18,183 nucleotides of DNA. Source: Prevotella sp. (GTDB taxonomy: Bacteria; Bacteroidota; Bacteroidia; Bacteroidales; Bacteroidaceae). Shown here piece after piece: positions 1-7,378 of this stretch (position 1 is the stretch's first letter; each line of letters starts with the position of its first letter). Made by a program: the position numbers and the translations under genes. Below the pieces are notes generated by a model that was given only the letters and a program-made list of their open reading frames with translations, was not told the DNA's origin and ran no database searches. The stretch covers positions 1 to 18,183 of the forward strand of contig JAFRMM010000209.1 of assembly GCA_017430675.1 (NCBI GenBank), read 5' to 3'.

Positions 1-15
1 GCGCATTATGCGTGT

Positions 16-177
16 GCGCAGTACCCGTGAGACTTTTAGGAAATCCTGCGTCACTGGTGTCACTGGCGTCACTGAGATCTGTTTGTATCTGGACAGTGGA
101 CAGTAATGGACAGTAAAATTACAAGACTTATCACGCGTACCGCATGCGCGCGCAGTACCCGTGAGGCTTTTGAGAAA
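16..177. repeat. Pair of direct repeats in intergenic DNA
   Basis: Two copies of a motif beginning GCGCAGTACCCGTGAG and continuing CTTTT then a GAAA-like run lie at 16-44 and 150-177. Over the first 22 bases they differ at one position (A32 versus G166). Both are preceded by CG-alternating DNA. The second copy sits inside the loop of the 25-bp inverted repeat at 90-205, so the two repeat systems are interleaved. No reading frame of note crosses them. They look like a dispersed intergenic repeat or the edge of an element lying to the left; this is inference. Confidence 0.7.
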
Positions 178-205
178 ATGACTGTCCATTACTGTCCACT
201 GTCCA
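90..205. repeat. Perfect 25-bp inverted repeat with 66-nt loop
   Basis: Bases 90-114 are perfectly complementary to 181-205. Each arm is itself built from three GGACAGT-type units (GGACAGT, GGACAGT, then GGACAGT after AAT). The loop of 66 nt holds the second direct-repeat copy. A transcript could fold into a long 25-bp hairpin. There is no poly-T run directly after either arm, so it does not look like a simple terminator. A short CACTGGYGT repeat (about 51-75) lies just before the left arm. Confidence 0.85.
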
Positions 206-564
206 TTGAGACGCCGTCTGATGATCTTCGTTCTTTCCATACCTAATTGTATTTGCGCGGCAAAGATACAAAATAAAACAATACGTTTGCCGAAAATCCC
301 GGAGTCAGGATAAACCTAAAATGAGTTGGTGGTGCAGACCACCCCGCCCTGACAGGCACCCCTCCTGTCTCAGGAGGGGAGTCAGAATACCTTGGGGGGC
401 AGTCAAGCGGCAGTGACTTTCGGGAAATACTCAATGACTATTGCAAAATACTTATTGAGTAATTTTCCCAAAGCATTGAGAAAATTTCATTAGATACCCC
501 TCGTTCTCAGGTACCCTGAAATAGGTTTATCCACCTCTTCTTTTGCTGTTGCCACTACAGGGAA
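206..564. other. Non-coding, hairpin-rich stretch
   Basis: No convincing gene. Visible elements: a GC-rich hairpin at 359-379 (CCCCTCCTG, loop TCT, CAGGAGGGG; perfect 9-bp stem); a two-part hairpin at 422-469 (GGGAAA plus ACTCAAT pairing with ATTGAGT plus TTTCCC, 18-nt loop); a small hairpin at 507-519 (TCAGG, TAC, CCTGA); and an 11-bp inverted repeat GGATAAACCTA at 308-318 versus 522-532 that brackets about 225 bp. A 63-codon minus-strand frame (243-434) crosses the hairpins and was not accepted as a gene. Confidence 0.6.
261..268 (-). promoter_or_regulatory. Possible leftward -7 box
   Basis: On the minus strand 268-261 reads TATCTTTG, an exact match to the Bacteroidota -7 consensus TAnnTTTG. 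No TTTG was found about 20 nt upstream, so only half of the promoter is visible. Transcription would run leftwards through the inverted-repeat block towards the window edge, where no gene is seen. It may serve a gene off the window, or a non-coding transcript. Confidence 0.35.
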
Positions 565-1743
565 TCAGTTGGTGCGGTGGAGTTCTATCCGGAAGACGGT
601 GCCCTTGCCGAGTTCAGATGACTTTACGAAGATGCTGCCTTTATGATACTCTTCCACAATGCGTTTCGCGAGTGACAGGCCGAGGCCCCAGCCGCGTTGT
701 TTTGTCGTGAAGCCTGGTGTGAAAACGTTCTTGAGGTCTTTCTTGCGGATGCCTTTCCCTGTGTCGGATACCTCGATGACCACCCGTCGTTCCTCTTCCA
801 GCAGAGTGAGTAATATTCTGCCGCTGCCCTCCATCGCATCTACGGCATTCTTGCACAGGTTCTCAATGACCCACTCGAACAGTGAGGCATTCATTAGTAC
901 CTTGACATCATGATCAGGCATCTGGCAAATCATTTCCACTTTATTCGAAGTGCGGCGGCGCATATATTCTACCACATGTTCCAGAACTTCGTTCATCACT
1001 CCCTCCTTAGGTTCTGGGAGTGATCCGATCTTTGAGAACCGTTCGGCAATACGCTCCAGGCGGTTTACATCCTTGGCCATCTCAGGAATCAGTTCGTCGT
1101 CGGGATAGTTCTCCTTGAGGATCTCCACCCATGCCATCAGACTGGAGATCGGTGTACCAAGTTGATGGGCAGTCTCCTTCGAGAGCCCTACCCAGACTTT
1201 GTTCTGTTCCGCCTTCTTGGAGGAAAGCAGGGCAAAGATGGCTACGACGACAAAGATCATGACGATGCCCAGTTGCCAATAAGGGTACTGAGAGAGTCGT
1301 TTCAGCAATAGCGACTCGTCATAGCATACCAGTTGGTAGTCACTGACAACTGAGGAGTCCGGGTCGCCGAGGTCAATCCTGATATAGCGGCCGTCGTCGT
1401 AGAGTTGCTGTCCATATCTGGTGACGTATGCCTCAGAGTCAGTGGCGTTCTTGGCGTTGATGGCGATGTTGCGGTAGTCATTCACTCGTCTGGTGGAGTC
1501 AAGCACGATGACGGGAATAGTGGTGTTGCCCTGGATCACTTCGAGTACCAGTGTCAAGTCTGTATGTTCATCGGCATGGTTCAGGGCATGCAGGGCCTGT
1601 GCCCATGTCTCCATCTTCTTCTGCTCCTCCCGGGAGAGGTCCTTCACGAGATAGTGGGAGACCAGCAGTGAGGTGACGGCGATGACGACCGCCGCTGTCA
1701 CAAGGATGATTTTTACTTGTCTGATTCTGTCTGTCCACTGCAT
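565..1743 (-). CDS. Membrane-bound sensor histidine kinase
   Basis: A 392-residue two-component sensor kinase. Two membrane segments (about residues 11-33 and 155-175) enclose a roughly 120-residue extracytoplasmic sensing region that resembles nothing I can name. The dimerisation/phosphoacceptor box is KETAHQLGTPISSL with His193 as the likely phosphorylated residue; the Leu-Gly-Thr-Pro context is typical of a Bacteroidota kinase group rather than the textbook HELRTP. ATPase motifs follow: N box ENLCKNAVDAM (294-304), G1 DTGKGI (327-332), the FTPGFTTK region (341-348) and G2 GWGLGLSLAK (351-360). No response regulator is adjacent, so it is an orphan kinase within this window. It is transcribed away from the DUF177 gene; no clear promoter was found in the 155-bp gap. 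The signal sensed is unknown. Confidence 0.92.
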   Translation of the reverse strand: MQWTDRIRQVKIILVTAAVVIAVTSLLVSHYLVKDLSREEQKKMETWAQALHALNHADEHTDLTLVLEVIQGNTTIPVIVLDSTRRVNDYRNIAINAKNATDSEAYVTRYGQQLYDDGRYIRIDLGDPDSSVVSDYQLVCYDESLLLKRLSQYPYWQLGIVMIFVVVAIFALLSSKKAEQNKVWVGLSKETAHQLGTPISSLMAWVEILKENYPDDELIPEMAKDVNRLERIAERFSKIGSLPEPKEGVMNEVLEHVVEYMRRRTSNKVEMICQMPDHDVKVLMNASLFEWVIENLCKNAVDAMEGSGRILLTLLEEERRVVIEVSDTGKGIRKKDLKNVFTPGFTTKQRGWGLGLSLAKRIVEEYHKGSIFVKSSELGKGTVFRIELHRTN

Positions 1744-1881
1744 ACAATTATAACGTCACAGGAAGCGGATTATTGCACATAGTGCCCTCCTTTTGTGTAA
1801 TATAACCTGTTGGCAATGACGGATTTTGCGGTAAAATGATAAAAAAACCAAATGAGAGCCTGATAAATAAAAAAAAGTTTG

Positions 1882-1889
1882 TAACTTTG
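1882..1889 (+). promoter_or_regulatory. -7 box for the DUF177-rpmF-fabH operon
   Basis: TAACTTTG at 1882-1889 matches TAnnTTTG exactly. The expected start of transcription, about 5-7 nt downstream, falls within a few bases of the ATG codons at 1899 and 1902, so the mRNA would be nearly leaderless. No good TTTG was seen at the -33 spacing. The box argues against the longer in-frame start at 1836, which would lie upstream of transcription. Confidence 0.6.
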
Positions 1890-1898
1890 CAACCCGTT

Positions 1899-2423
1899 AT
1901 GATGAATAGTCTGGAGTTTCTGGAGATTGACCTGAAAGGTTTGAAGGAAGAGGAGACATCCTTGGAGTTCAATTTGGGTAATGATTTCTTTGAGGCTTTG
2001 GAGGGTGCTGAGGTCAGACAGGGTTCTTTGCACGTGTCGGTGTCTATACGCAAGGTTACCGGCTTTTTCGAAATCCTGTTTCATACCGTAGGCCATGTCA
2101 TCGTACCATGCGACCGTTGTCTGGACGATATGGAGCAGCCGGTGGAGGCCGACAACCGCCTTATTGTTAAGTACGGGAGCACTTACTCAGAGGAAGATGA
2201 TATCATCGTGGTGCCCGAGGACGAAGGAATACTCGACATCTCATGGTTCATCTATGAGTTTGTTATGCTGGTTATACCCATCAGGCATGTGCATGCACCT
2301 GGCAAGTGCAACCTTGCCATGACGCAAACTCTGGAAGAGTTGTCGGCTGACCGAAGCAGCGATGAGGAGTCCAACCAGTCCGCAGACCCCCGATGGGAAA
2401 AACTGAGAGAGTTAAAAATCTAG
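1899..2423 (+). CDS. DUF177 (YceD-like) protein
   Basis: About 174 residues, the usual size for the DUF177/YceD family, which is commonly found directly before rpmF and is linked to 23S rRNA/ribosome biogenesis in bacteria and plastids. The family's Cys-rich signature is present: VPCDRCLDDM, followed by the acidic segment EEDDIIVVPEDEGILDIS and then IPIRHVHAPGKCN, giving a CxxC pair plus a later Cys that could hold a metal. An in-frame ATG exists at 1836, but the -7 box at 1882-1889 lies between it and this start, so 1899 (or the adjacent ATG at 1902) is preferred. The stop is 30 nt before rpmF. Exact molecular role is not established by the sequence. Confidence 0.88.
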   Translation: MMNSLEFLEIDLKGLKEEETSLEFNLGNDFFEALEGAEVRQGSLHVSVSIRKVTGFFEILFHTVGHVIVPCDRCLDDMEQPVEADNRLIVKYGSTYSEEDDIIVVPEDEGILDISWFIYEFVMLVIPIRHVHAPGKCNLAMTQTLEELSADRSSDEESNQSADPRWEKLRELKI

Positions 2424-2453
2424 AGTTAAGAATTAAGAGAATAATTTGTAATT

Positions 2454-2645
2454 ATGGCACATCCAAAAAGAAGACAGTCAAGCACTCGTCAGGCCAAGCG
2501 TCGTACACACGACAAGGCAGTAGTTCCCACACTTGCAGTATGTCCCAACTGTGGCGCATATTACGTTTATCACACTGTATGCCCGACATGTGGCTACTAT
2601 CGTGGTAAGGTGGCTATCAAGAAAGAAGACGAAGTAGCAGAATAA
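2454..2645 (+). CDS. rpmF: Ribosomal protein bL32
   Basis: A 63-residue large-subunit ribosomal protein. The start [19 protein letters not shown] is the classic L32 N-terminus, with the basic rRNA-binding stretch. Four cysteines (C30, C33, C43, C46; CPNC and CPTC) form a zinc ribbon, so this is the zinc-binding (C+) form. A short acidic tail (KKEDEVAE) is common in this phylum. It lies between DUF177 and fabH, the conserved placement, and its TAA stop shares one base with the ATG of fabH. Confidence 0.97.
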   Translation: MAHPKRRQSSTRQAKRRTHDKAVVPTLAVCPNCGAYYVYHTVCPTCGYYRGKVAIKKEDEVAE

Positions 2646-3652
2646 TGAGTAAAATTAACGCGATAATCACCGGCATTGGCGGTTATGTCCCTGACTACGT
2701 CCTTACGAACGAGGAATTGTCGAGGATGGTGGACACCAATGATGAGTGGATTATGACGCGTGTCGGTATCAAGGAGCGCCGTATCCTCACAGAAGAGGGT
2801 CTTGGCACCAGTTATATGGCCCGTAAGGCTGCCAAGCAGTTGCTGCAGAAGACTGGTGTGGATCCTGATACCATTGATGCGCTTGTCGTAGCTACTTCCA
2901 CGGCGGATTATAAGTTCCCATCCACGGCCAGCATCGTAGTGGGTAAACTCGGACTGAAGAATGCGTTCGCGTTTGACTTCTGGGGTGCTTGCTGTGGATT
3001 CCTCTATGTGCTCGACGTAGCATCGGCGATGATCCAGAGCGGACGCTATAAGCGGATGGTCGTTATCGGTGCCGACAAGATGTCGTCGGTGACCGACTAT
3101 AAAGACCGTTCGACATGCCCGCTTTTCGGAGATGGTGCTGCAGCCATACTTCTGGAGGCTACGGAGGAACAGAATATCGGTGTGATGGACTCCTACCTTC
3201 GCACAGATGGCAAAGGGCTGCCTTTCCTGCACATGAAGGCAGGTGGCTCCGTCTGTCCGCCGTCTCATTTCACCGTTGATCATCGGTTGCATTATCTTTA
3301 TCAAGAAGGACGTACGGTGTTCCGCTATGCAGTGACGAACATGAGTAACGACTGCGTGCTGGTTGCTGAGCGCAACGGACTGAACAAGGACAACATCCAG
3401 TGGGTGGTCCCCCATCAGGCCAACATGCGCATCATTGAGGCGGTGGCCAAGCGGCTTGAACTTCCGATGGAGCAGGTGATGGTGAACATCGAGCACTATG
3501 GTAACACGAGTGCCGCCACGATACCGCTGGCTATCTGGGACTATGAAAGCAGACTCAGGAAAGGTGACAACATGATTCTCACCGCCTTTGGAGCCGGGTT
3601 CGTACACGGAGCGTCTTATTTGAAATGGGCGTATAACGGGAGTGAACAGTGA
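2645..3652 (+). CDS. fabH: Beta-ketoacyl-ACP synthase III
   Basis: A 335-residue FabH, the condensing enzyme that starts type II fatty-acid synthesis by joining an acyl-CoA primer to malonyl-ACP in the cytoplasm. The thiolase-fold catalytic triad is complete: Cys116 in FWGACCGF, His257 in [10 protein letters not shown] and Asn287 in [19 protein letters not shown] and the C-terminal [17 protein letters not shown] are also typical. The ATG overlaps the rpmF stop by one base and the stop overlaps the proposed GTG of era by four, so translation is probably coupled across the three genes. Branched versus straight primer preference cannot be read from the sequence; Bacteroidota commonly make branched fatty acids. 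Confidence 0.96.
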   Translation: MSKINAIITGIGGYVPDYVLTNEELSRMVDTNDEWIMTRVGIKERRILTEEGLGTSYMARKAAKQLLQKTGVDPDTIDALVVATSTADYKFPSTASIVVGKLGLKNAFAFDFWGACCGFLYVLDVASAMIQSGRYKRMVVIGADKMSSVTDYKDRSTCPLFGDGAAAILLEATEEQNIGVMDSYLRTDGKGLPFLHMKAGGSVCPPSHFTVDHRLHYLYQEGRTVFRYAVTNMSNDCVLVAERNGLNKDNIQWVVPHQANMRIIEAVAKRLELPMEQVMVNIEHYGNTSAATIPLAIWDYESRLRKGDNMILTAFGAGFVHGASYLKWAYNGSEQ

Positions 3653-4578
3653 ATAGCGTGCATAAGGCAGGATTCGTCAATATCGTTGGAAATCCCAACG
3701 TAGGAAAGAGTACGCTCATGAACCAATTGGTTGGTGAGCGTATTTCTATTGCCACCTTTAAGGCCCAGACTACCCGTCACCGTATCATGGGTATTGTGAA
3801 TACGCCAGAGATGCAAATTGTTTTCTCTGACACGCCAGGTGTGTTGAAACCGAACTACAAACTCCAGGAATCCATGCTGGCTTTCTCAGAATCGGCCCTG
3901 CAGGATGCTGATATCCTGCTCTATGTCACCGACGTGGTGGAGAAGCCAGAGAAGAACATGGACTTTCTGGAAAAAGTGCAACGGATGGAGATTCCCGTAA
4001 TCCTTCTGATCAATAAGATCGATGAACTGGCAGACTCTGCGAAAGATGCCAGTTCTGCTGGTACTACTAGTCAGGCTAGATTGACTAGTATCGTCGAGCG
4101 CTGGCACACCCTCCTGCCGAATGCTGAGATCCTACCAATATCCGCAAAGAACAAGTTTGGCGTGGATATTCTTTTGAAGCGTATCGGAGAACTGCTCCCT
4201 GAGAGCCCCGCTTTCTTTGACAAGGATCAGTTGACCGACAAGCCGGCCCGCTTTTTCGTCTCGGAAATCATCCGTGAGAAGATCCTCCTTTACTATGATA
4301 AGGAGATCCCCTACAGTGTGGAAGTGGCCGTGGAGCGCTTTAAGGAAGACGACAAACGGATCCATATCAATGCAGTCATCTATGTCGAACGTGAGTCGCA
4401 GAAGGGTATTATCATCGGTCATCAGGGCGTGGCGCTGAAAAAGGTTTCGACAGAAGCCCGCAAGGTACTGGAGAAATTCTTTGAGAAGCCTATCTACCTG
4501 GAGACCTTTGTGAAGGTTGATAAGGACTGGCGCAGTTCTGAGCGGGAGTTGAGTCAATTCGGCTATAATCCGGAATAA
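3649..4578 (+). CDS. era: GTPase Era
   Basis: Era binds 16S rRNA near its 3' end and acts in 30S subunit maturation. GTPase motifs: P-loop GNPNVGKST (14-22), DTPG (61-64), NKID (122-125) and SAK (165-167). The C-terminal KH RNA-binding domain has the signature [14 protein letters not shown] (about 253-266). The start shown is GTG at 3649, overlapping the fabH stop by four bases; a second GTG at 3658 gives [12 protein letters not shown], the usual beginning of the family, and may be the true start. At 309 residues it is a little long: about residues 128-146, after NKID, form a Ser/Ala/Thr-rich insertion whose DNA contains a 9-bp inverted repeat (4065-4090). Catalytic and KH parts appear intact. 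Confidence 0.95.
   Translation: MNSVHKAGFVNIVGNPNVGKSTLMNQLVGERISIATFKAQTTRHRIMGIVNTPEMQIVFSDTPGVLKPNYKLQESMLAFSESALQDADILLYVTDVVEKPEKNMDFLEKVQRMEIPVILLINKIDELADSAKDASSAGTTSQARLTSIVERWHTLLPNAEILPISAKNKFGVDILLKRIGELLPESPAFFDKDQLTDKPARFFVSEIIREKILLYYDKEIPYSVEVAVERFKEDDKRIHINAVIYVERESQKGIIIGHQGVALKKVSTEARKVLEKFFEKPIYLETFVKVDKDWRSSERELSQFGYNPE
4065..4090. repeat. 9-bp inverted repeat inside era
   Basis: TACTAGTCA at 4065-4073 is exactly complementary to TGACTAGTA at 4082-4090, with an 8-base loop (GGCTAGAT). It lies within a segment (about 4030-4086) encoding residues that most Era proteins lack. Three CTAG tetramers occur in 26 bases. It looks like a tiny inserted palindromic element kept in frame; that reading is inference. 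Confidence 0.7.
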
Positions 4579-4613
4579 TCCAGATGATCAGGAGTCTGAA
4601 TAAATAGATATTT

Positions 4614-5927
4614 ATGGCAAATTTAATAGCGATTGTAGGTCGCCCGAACGTGGGGAAATCGACGCTTTTCAACCGTCTGACGAAAACCCGCCAGGCGATT
4701 GTCAGCAATGAGGCAGGTACCACGCGCGACCGTCAGTATGGCAAGTGCGAATGGAACGGACGGGAGTTCTCTGTCGTCGATACTGGCGGCTGGGTGGTGA
4801 ACTCTGATGATATATTTGAGGAAGAGATCCGTAAACAAGTGCTTGTCGCCACGGAGGAGGCAGACCTTGTGCTTTTCCTCTGCGACATCACCAACGGTGT
4901 GACAGACCTGGATATGGACGTGGCGCAGATTCTGCGCCGTGCCAAACTGCCCGTGATGCTTGTTGCCAATAAGGCAGATGACGGCAAGGATCTCTACGAT
5001 CAGTATGAGTTCTATAAACTTGGCTTGGGTGATCCGTACCCTATCAGTGCGGCTACGGGTAGTGGTACGGGTGATCTGCTTGACAAAGTTCTGGAGGTGA
5101 TGCCTGAGAAAAAGACTGACGAGGCAGAGGAGGGTATTCCCCGCTTTGCGGTCGTGGGGCGTCCGAATGTGGGAAAGTCGAGCATTATCAATGCTTTCAT
5201 AGGCGAGGATCGTCATATTGTGACGGACATCGCCGGTACCACACGCGACAGCATCTACACTCGTTATGATAAGTTCGGCTTCGATTTCTACCTGGTCGAT
5301 ACGGCAGGTATCCGACGAAAGAACAAGGTGACAGAGGATCTGGAGTTCTATTCGGTGATGCGTTCCATCCGTGCCATCGAGAATTCCGATGTCTGTATTC
5401 TGATGATTGATGCCACTCGCGGTATCGAGGCTCAGGATATGAACATCTTCCAGTTGATTCAGAAGAACAACAAGTCACTGGTGGTCGTCGTCAACAAGTG
5501 GGATCTGGTGGAGGACAAGTCGCAGATTGTCATAGACACCTTCACCAATGCCATCCGTGAGCGTATGGCACCGTTTGTTGATTTTCCTATCATCTTTGGT
5601 TCTGCAGTGACAAAGCAGCGTATCTTCAAAGTGCTGGAGACGGCCAAGGAGGTGTACCTGCACCGGAAGGCGAAGATCGGTACGTCGAAACTCAACGAGG
5701 TGATGCTTCCGCTGATAGAGGCCTATCCGCCTCCTTCTGTGAAAGGAAAGTATATCAAGATCAAATATGTGGCGCAGGTGCCCGACACGCAGATACCGAC
5801 CTTTGTGTTCTATGCCAACCTGCCACAGTATGTCAAGGAGCCATATAAGCGTTTCCTGGAGAATAAGATTCGGGAAAACTGGACGCTGACGGGCTCTCCG
5901 ATCAATGTGTTCATAAGACAGAAGTGA
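4614..5927 (+). CDS. der: Ribosome-biogenesis GTPase Der (EngA)
   Basis: A 437-residue double GTPase needed for 50S subunit assembly. Domain 1 has GRPNVGKST (9-17), GTTRD (35-39), DTGG (56-59) and NKAD (119-122). After an acidic linker (KKTDEAEEG, about 166-174), domain 2 has GRPNVGKSS (182-190), GTTRD (208-212), DTAG (229-232) and NKWD (294-297). A C-terminal KH-like domain follows, ending [16 protein letters not shown]. All key motifs are intact and length matches the family. It begins 35 nt after era, so the two ribosomal GTPases sit together. Its TGA stop shares one base with the ATG of the next gene. Confidence 0.97.
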   Translation: MANLIAIVGRPNVGKSTLFNRLTKTRQAIVSNEAGTTRDRQYGKCEWNGREFSVVDTGGWVVNSDDIFEEEIRKQVLVATEEADLVLFLCDITNGVTDLDMDVAQILRRAKLPVMLVANKADDGKDLYDQYEFYKLGLGDPYPISAATGSGTGDLLDKVLEVMPEKKTDEAEEGIPRFAVVGRPNVGKSSIINAFIGEDRHIVTDIAGTTRDSIYTRYDKFGFDFYLVDTAGIRRKNKVTEDLEFYSVMRSIRAIENSDVCILMIDATRGIEAQDMNIFQLIQKNNKSLVVVVNKWDLVEDKSQIVIDTFTNAIRERMAPFVDFPIIFGSAVTKQRIFKVLETAKEVYLHRKAKIGTSKLNEVMLPLIEAYPPPSVKGKYIKIKYVAQVPDTQIPTFVFYANLPQYVKEPYKRFLENKIRENWTLTGSPINVFIRQK

Positions 5928-6337
5928 TGGGACTCAGATCATTAGGTGTCATAGGACTACTAGCACTCGCAGGGTGCGGTTCACCGACTTCGGAGCAGAT
6001 GGCTTCCCTGGCGGCGAAAGGTTATTACGATCACCTGATTCATGACGAGTTTGAATCTTTTTTGGAAGGGGTCGATGTTCCCGATTACCCGGCTATTCAT
6101 GAGGAGGCAGGTCTGCCTTCCTACTACGATCAACTATTAGACAATTACCGCCAGTTCATGGCCCAGCAGCAGACTGCTCATGGTGGTATTCGCGAGGTGC
6201 GTATCGTGCGTGCCAAGACGGACAGTTTACTGCATTATACCAATGTGTTCCTGACGCTCTGTTTCTGCGATTCAACCAATGAGGAGATTGTTGTGCCGAT
6301 GGTCAATAGGGATGGGCGCTGGCGTATGAAGTACTAA
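5927..6337 (+). CDS. Small lipoprotein, possibly NTF2-like
   Basis: About 136 residues. The N-terminus [20 protein letters not shown] is a lipoprotein signal peptide with lipobox LAGC, so the mature protein should be a membrane-anchored lipoprotein. The start chosen is the ATG at 5927, which overlaps the der stop by one base; a GTG at 5924 adds one residue. The remainder (AAKGYYDHLIHDEFESFLEG early, NEEIVVPMVNRDGRWRMKY at the end) has the helix-then-sheet pattern and terminal WRMKY of small NTF2-like/DUF4878-type lipoproteins, a tentative fold guess. It lies 16 nt upstream of the first beta-barrel gene and is probably co-expressed with it. Role unknown. Confidence 0.82.
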   Translation: MGLRSLGVIGLLALAGCGSPTSEQMASLAAKGYYDHLIHDEFESFLEGVDVPDYPAIHEEAGLPSYYDQLLDNYRQFMAQQQTAHGGIREVRIVRAKTDSLLHYTNVFLTLCFCDSTNEEIVVPMVNRDGRWRMKY

Positions 6338-6353
6338 ACTAAACGTTAGAGAG

Positions 6354-7352
6354 ATGAAAGGATCAGCAAAGAGAAGATATTTGGCTCTTCTGGCAGGTGC
6401 CCTGATGATGCTCCCTGCCGCGGCACAGTATATCCCTGCCATGCAGGTTGGCAAGACTGGGAAGAAATTGACACAGGCCACTGGCGTGTATTGGCATCCT
6501 GGTAATACTTTCTCGCATTTGGATCTGGCATTATCCGTTGGCTCTACGGGTGTCGGCATCGAATTGGCCTCTCCACTCTGCGAGTTTGCCCAGGTGCGCA
6601 TGGGGTATGAGATCATGCCGCCTTTCAAGAAGAAACTGACCTCCGAGGTGATGGTCGGCAACGAGAAAGCACATCTATATAATGAGAACGGCAATCGTAT
6701 ATCGTCCAATTTTACTAAAGTAAGGGATATGATGTACGAACAGTTGGGCTATGACATGATGGATCATATCGACATGACTGGCACGCTGACGATAAACAAT
6801 TTCAAGTTCCTTGTGGATATTTTCCCCTTGTCTGGCAATCATCAACTCCACGTGACGATAGGTTTCTACTGGGGACCGTCACAGATAGCAAAGATCGAAC
6901 ATGACGGCAACTCTGCTGCCACGCTGCAGTGCGTCAGTGCCTATAACAAGAATCCCATTTATGGCACTGCTGGTTTCATGATGGGACAATACGACCATGA
7001 TGTGTCGAGTGCCGACGGTACCTCTGTTTTGGTGAAGACTGGTGATATTTACAAGATGACACCAGGGGAGGCTGGAGAAATATATATTCCAGTGAAGACC
7101 AATGCTTTCAGACCGTATCTTGGCATTGGCTATGAGGGAAATATCCTCAAGAAGCGCGAAGACCTGAAGTTTGCCGTTACGGGCGGTGCGATATTCTGGG
7201 GAGGTACTCCCTCGATGATCACTCCCGACGGCGTGAATCTGACAAAGGATGTCAGTGATATTCCTGGTAAGACGGGCGGTTATGTGAACTTTATGTCCAA
7301 ACTTATCATCTGTCCAGCCGTTACTGTTCGTCTTATCAAGACCATTTTCTAA
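6354..7352 (+). CDS. Predicted outer-membrane beta-barrel protein, paralogue 1
   Basis: 332 residues with a signal peptide (MKGSAKRRYLALLAGALMMLPAAAQ, cleavage after AAAQ or nearby). The mature chain alternates hydrophobic and polar residues with many aromatic and Gly positions, and ends in ...VTVRLIKTIF, a terminal Phe as expected for an outer-membrane barrel. It is clearly homologous to the next gene: FSHLDLALSVGSTGVGIEL, NNFKFLVDIFP, GFYWGPS, NAFRPYLGIGYEG and FWGGTP...DGVNLTKDV all have counterparts there. I do not recognise a named family or function. An AG-rich stretch (TTAGAGAG) precedes the ATG. It follows the lipoprotein by 16 nt in the same apparent operon. Confidence 0.85.
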   Translation: MKGSAKRRYLALLAGALMMLPAAAQYIPAMQVGKTGKKLTQATGVYWHPGNTFSHLDLALSVGSTGVGIELASPLCEFAQVRMGYEIMPPFKKKLTSEVMVGNEKAHLYNENGNRISSNFTKVRDMMYEQLGYDMMDHIDMTGTLTINNFKFLVDIFPLSGNHQLHVTIGFYWGPSQIAKIEHDGNSAATLQCVSAYNKNPIYGTAGFMMGQYDHDVSSADGTSVLVKTGDIYKMTPGEAGEIYIPVKTNAFRPYLGIGYEGNILKKREDLKFAVTGGAIFWGGTPSMITPDGVNLTKDVSDIPGKTGGYVNFMSKLIICPAVTVRLIKTIF

Positions 7353-7378
7353 AATAGCATTATTAAATTATCTGCAAT

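Noticed and set aside
243..434. 63-codon minus-strand open frame
   Set aside because: It crosses the GC hairpin and a possible -7 box, has no ribosome site or recognised domain, and a Pro/Ser/Phe-rich composition typical of chance frames.
1836..1898. Longer N-terminus for the DUF177 protein
   Set aside because: The extra codons are AT-rich (Lys/Asn) and contain the -7 box at 1882-1889.
2597..3607. 336-codon minus-strand open frame
   Set aside because: Antisense shadow of fabH, whose catalytic triad and coupled starts are unambiguous.
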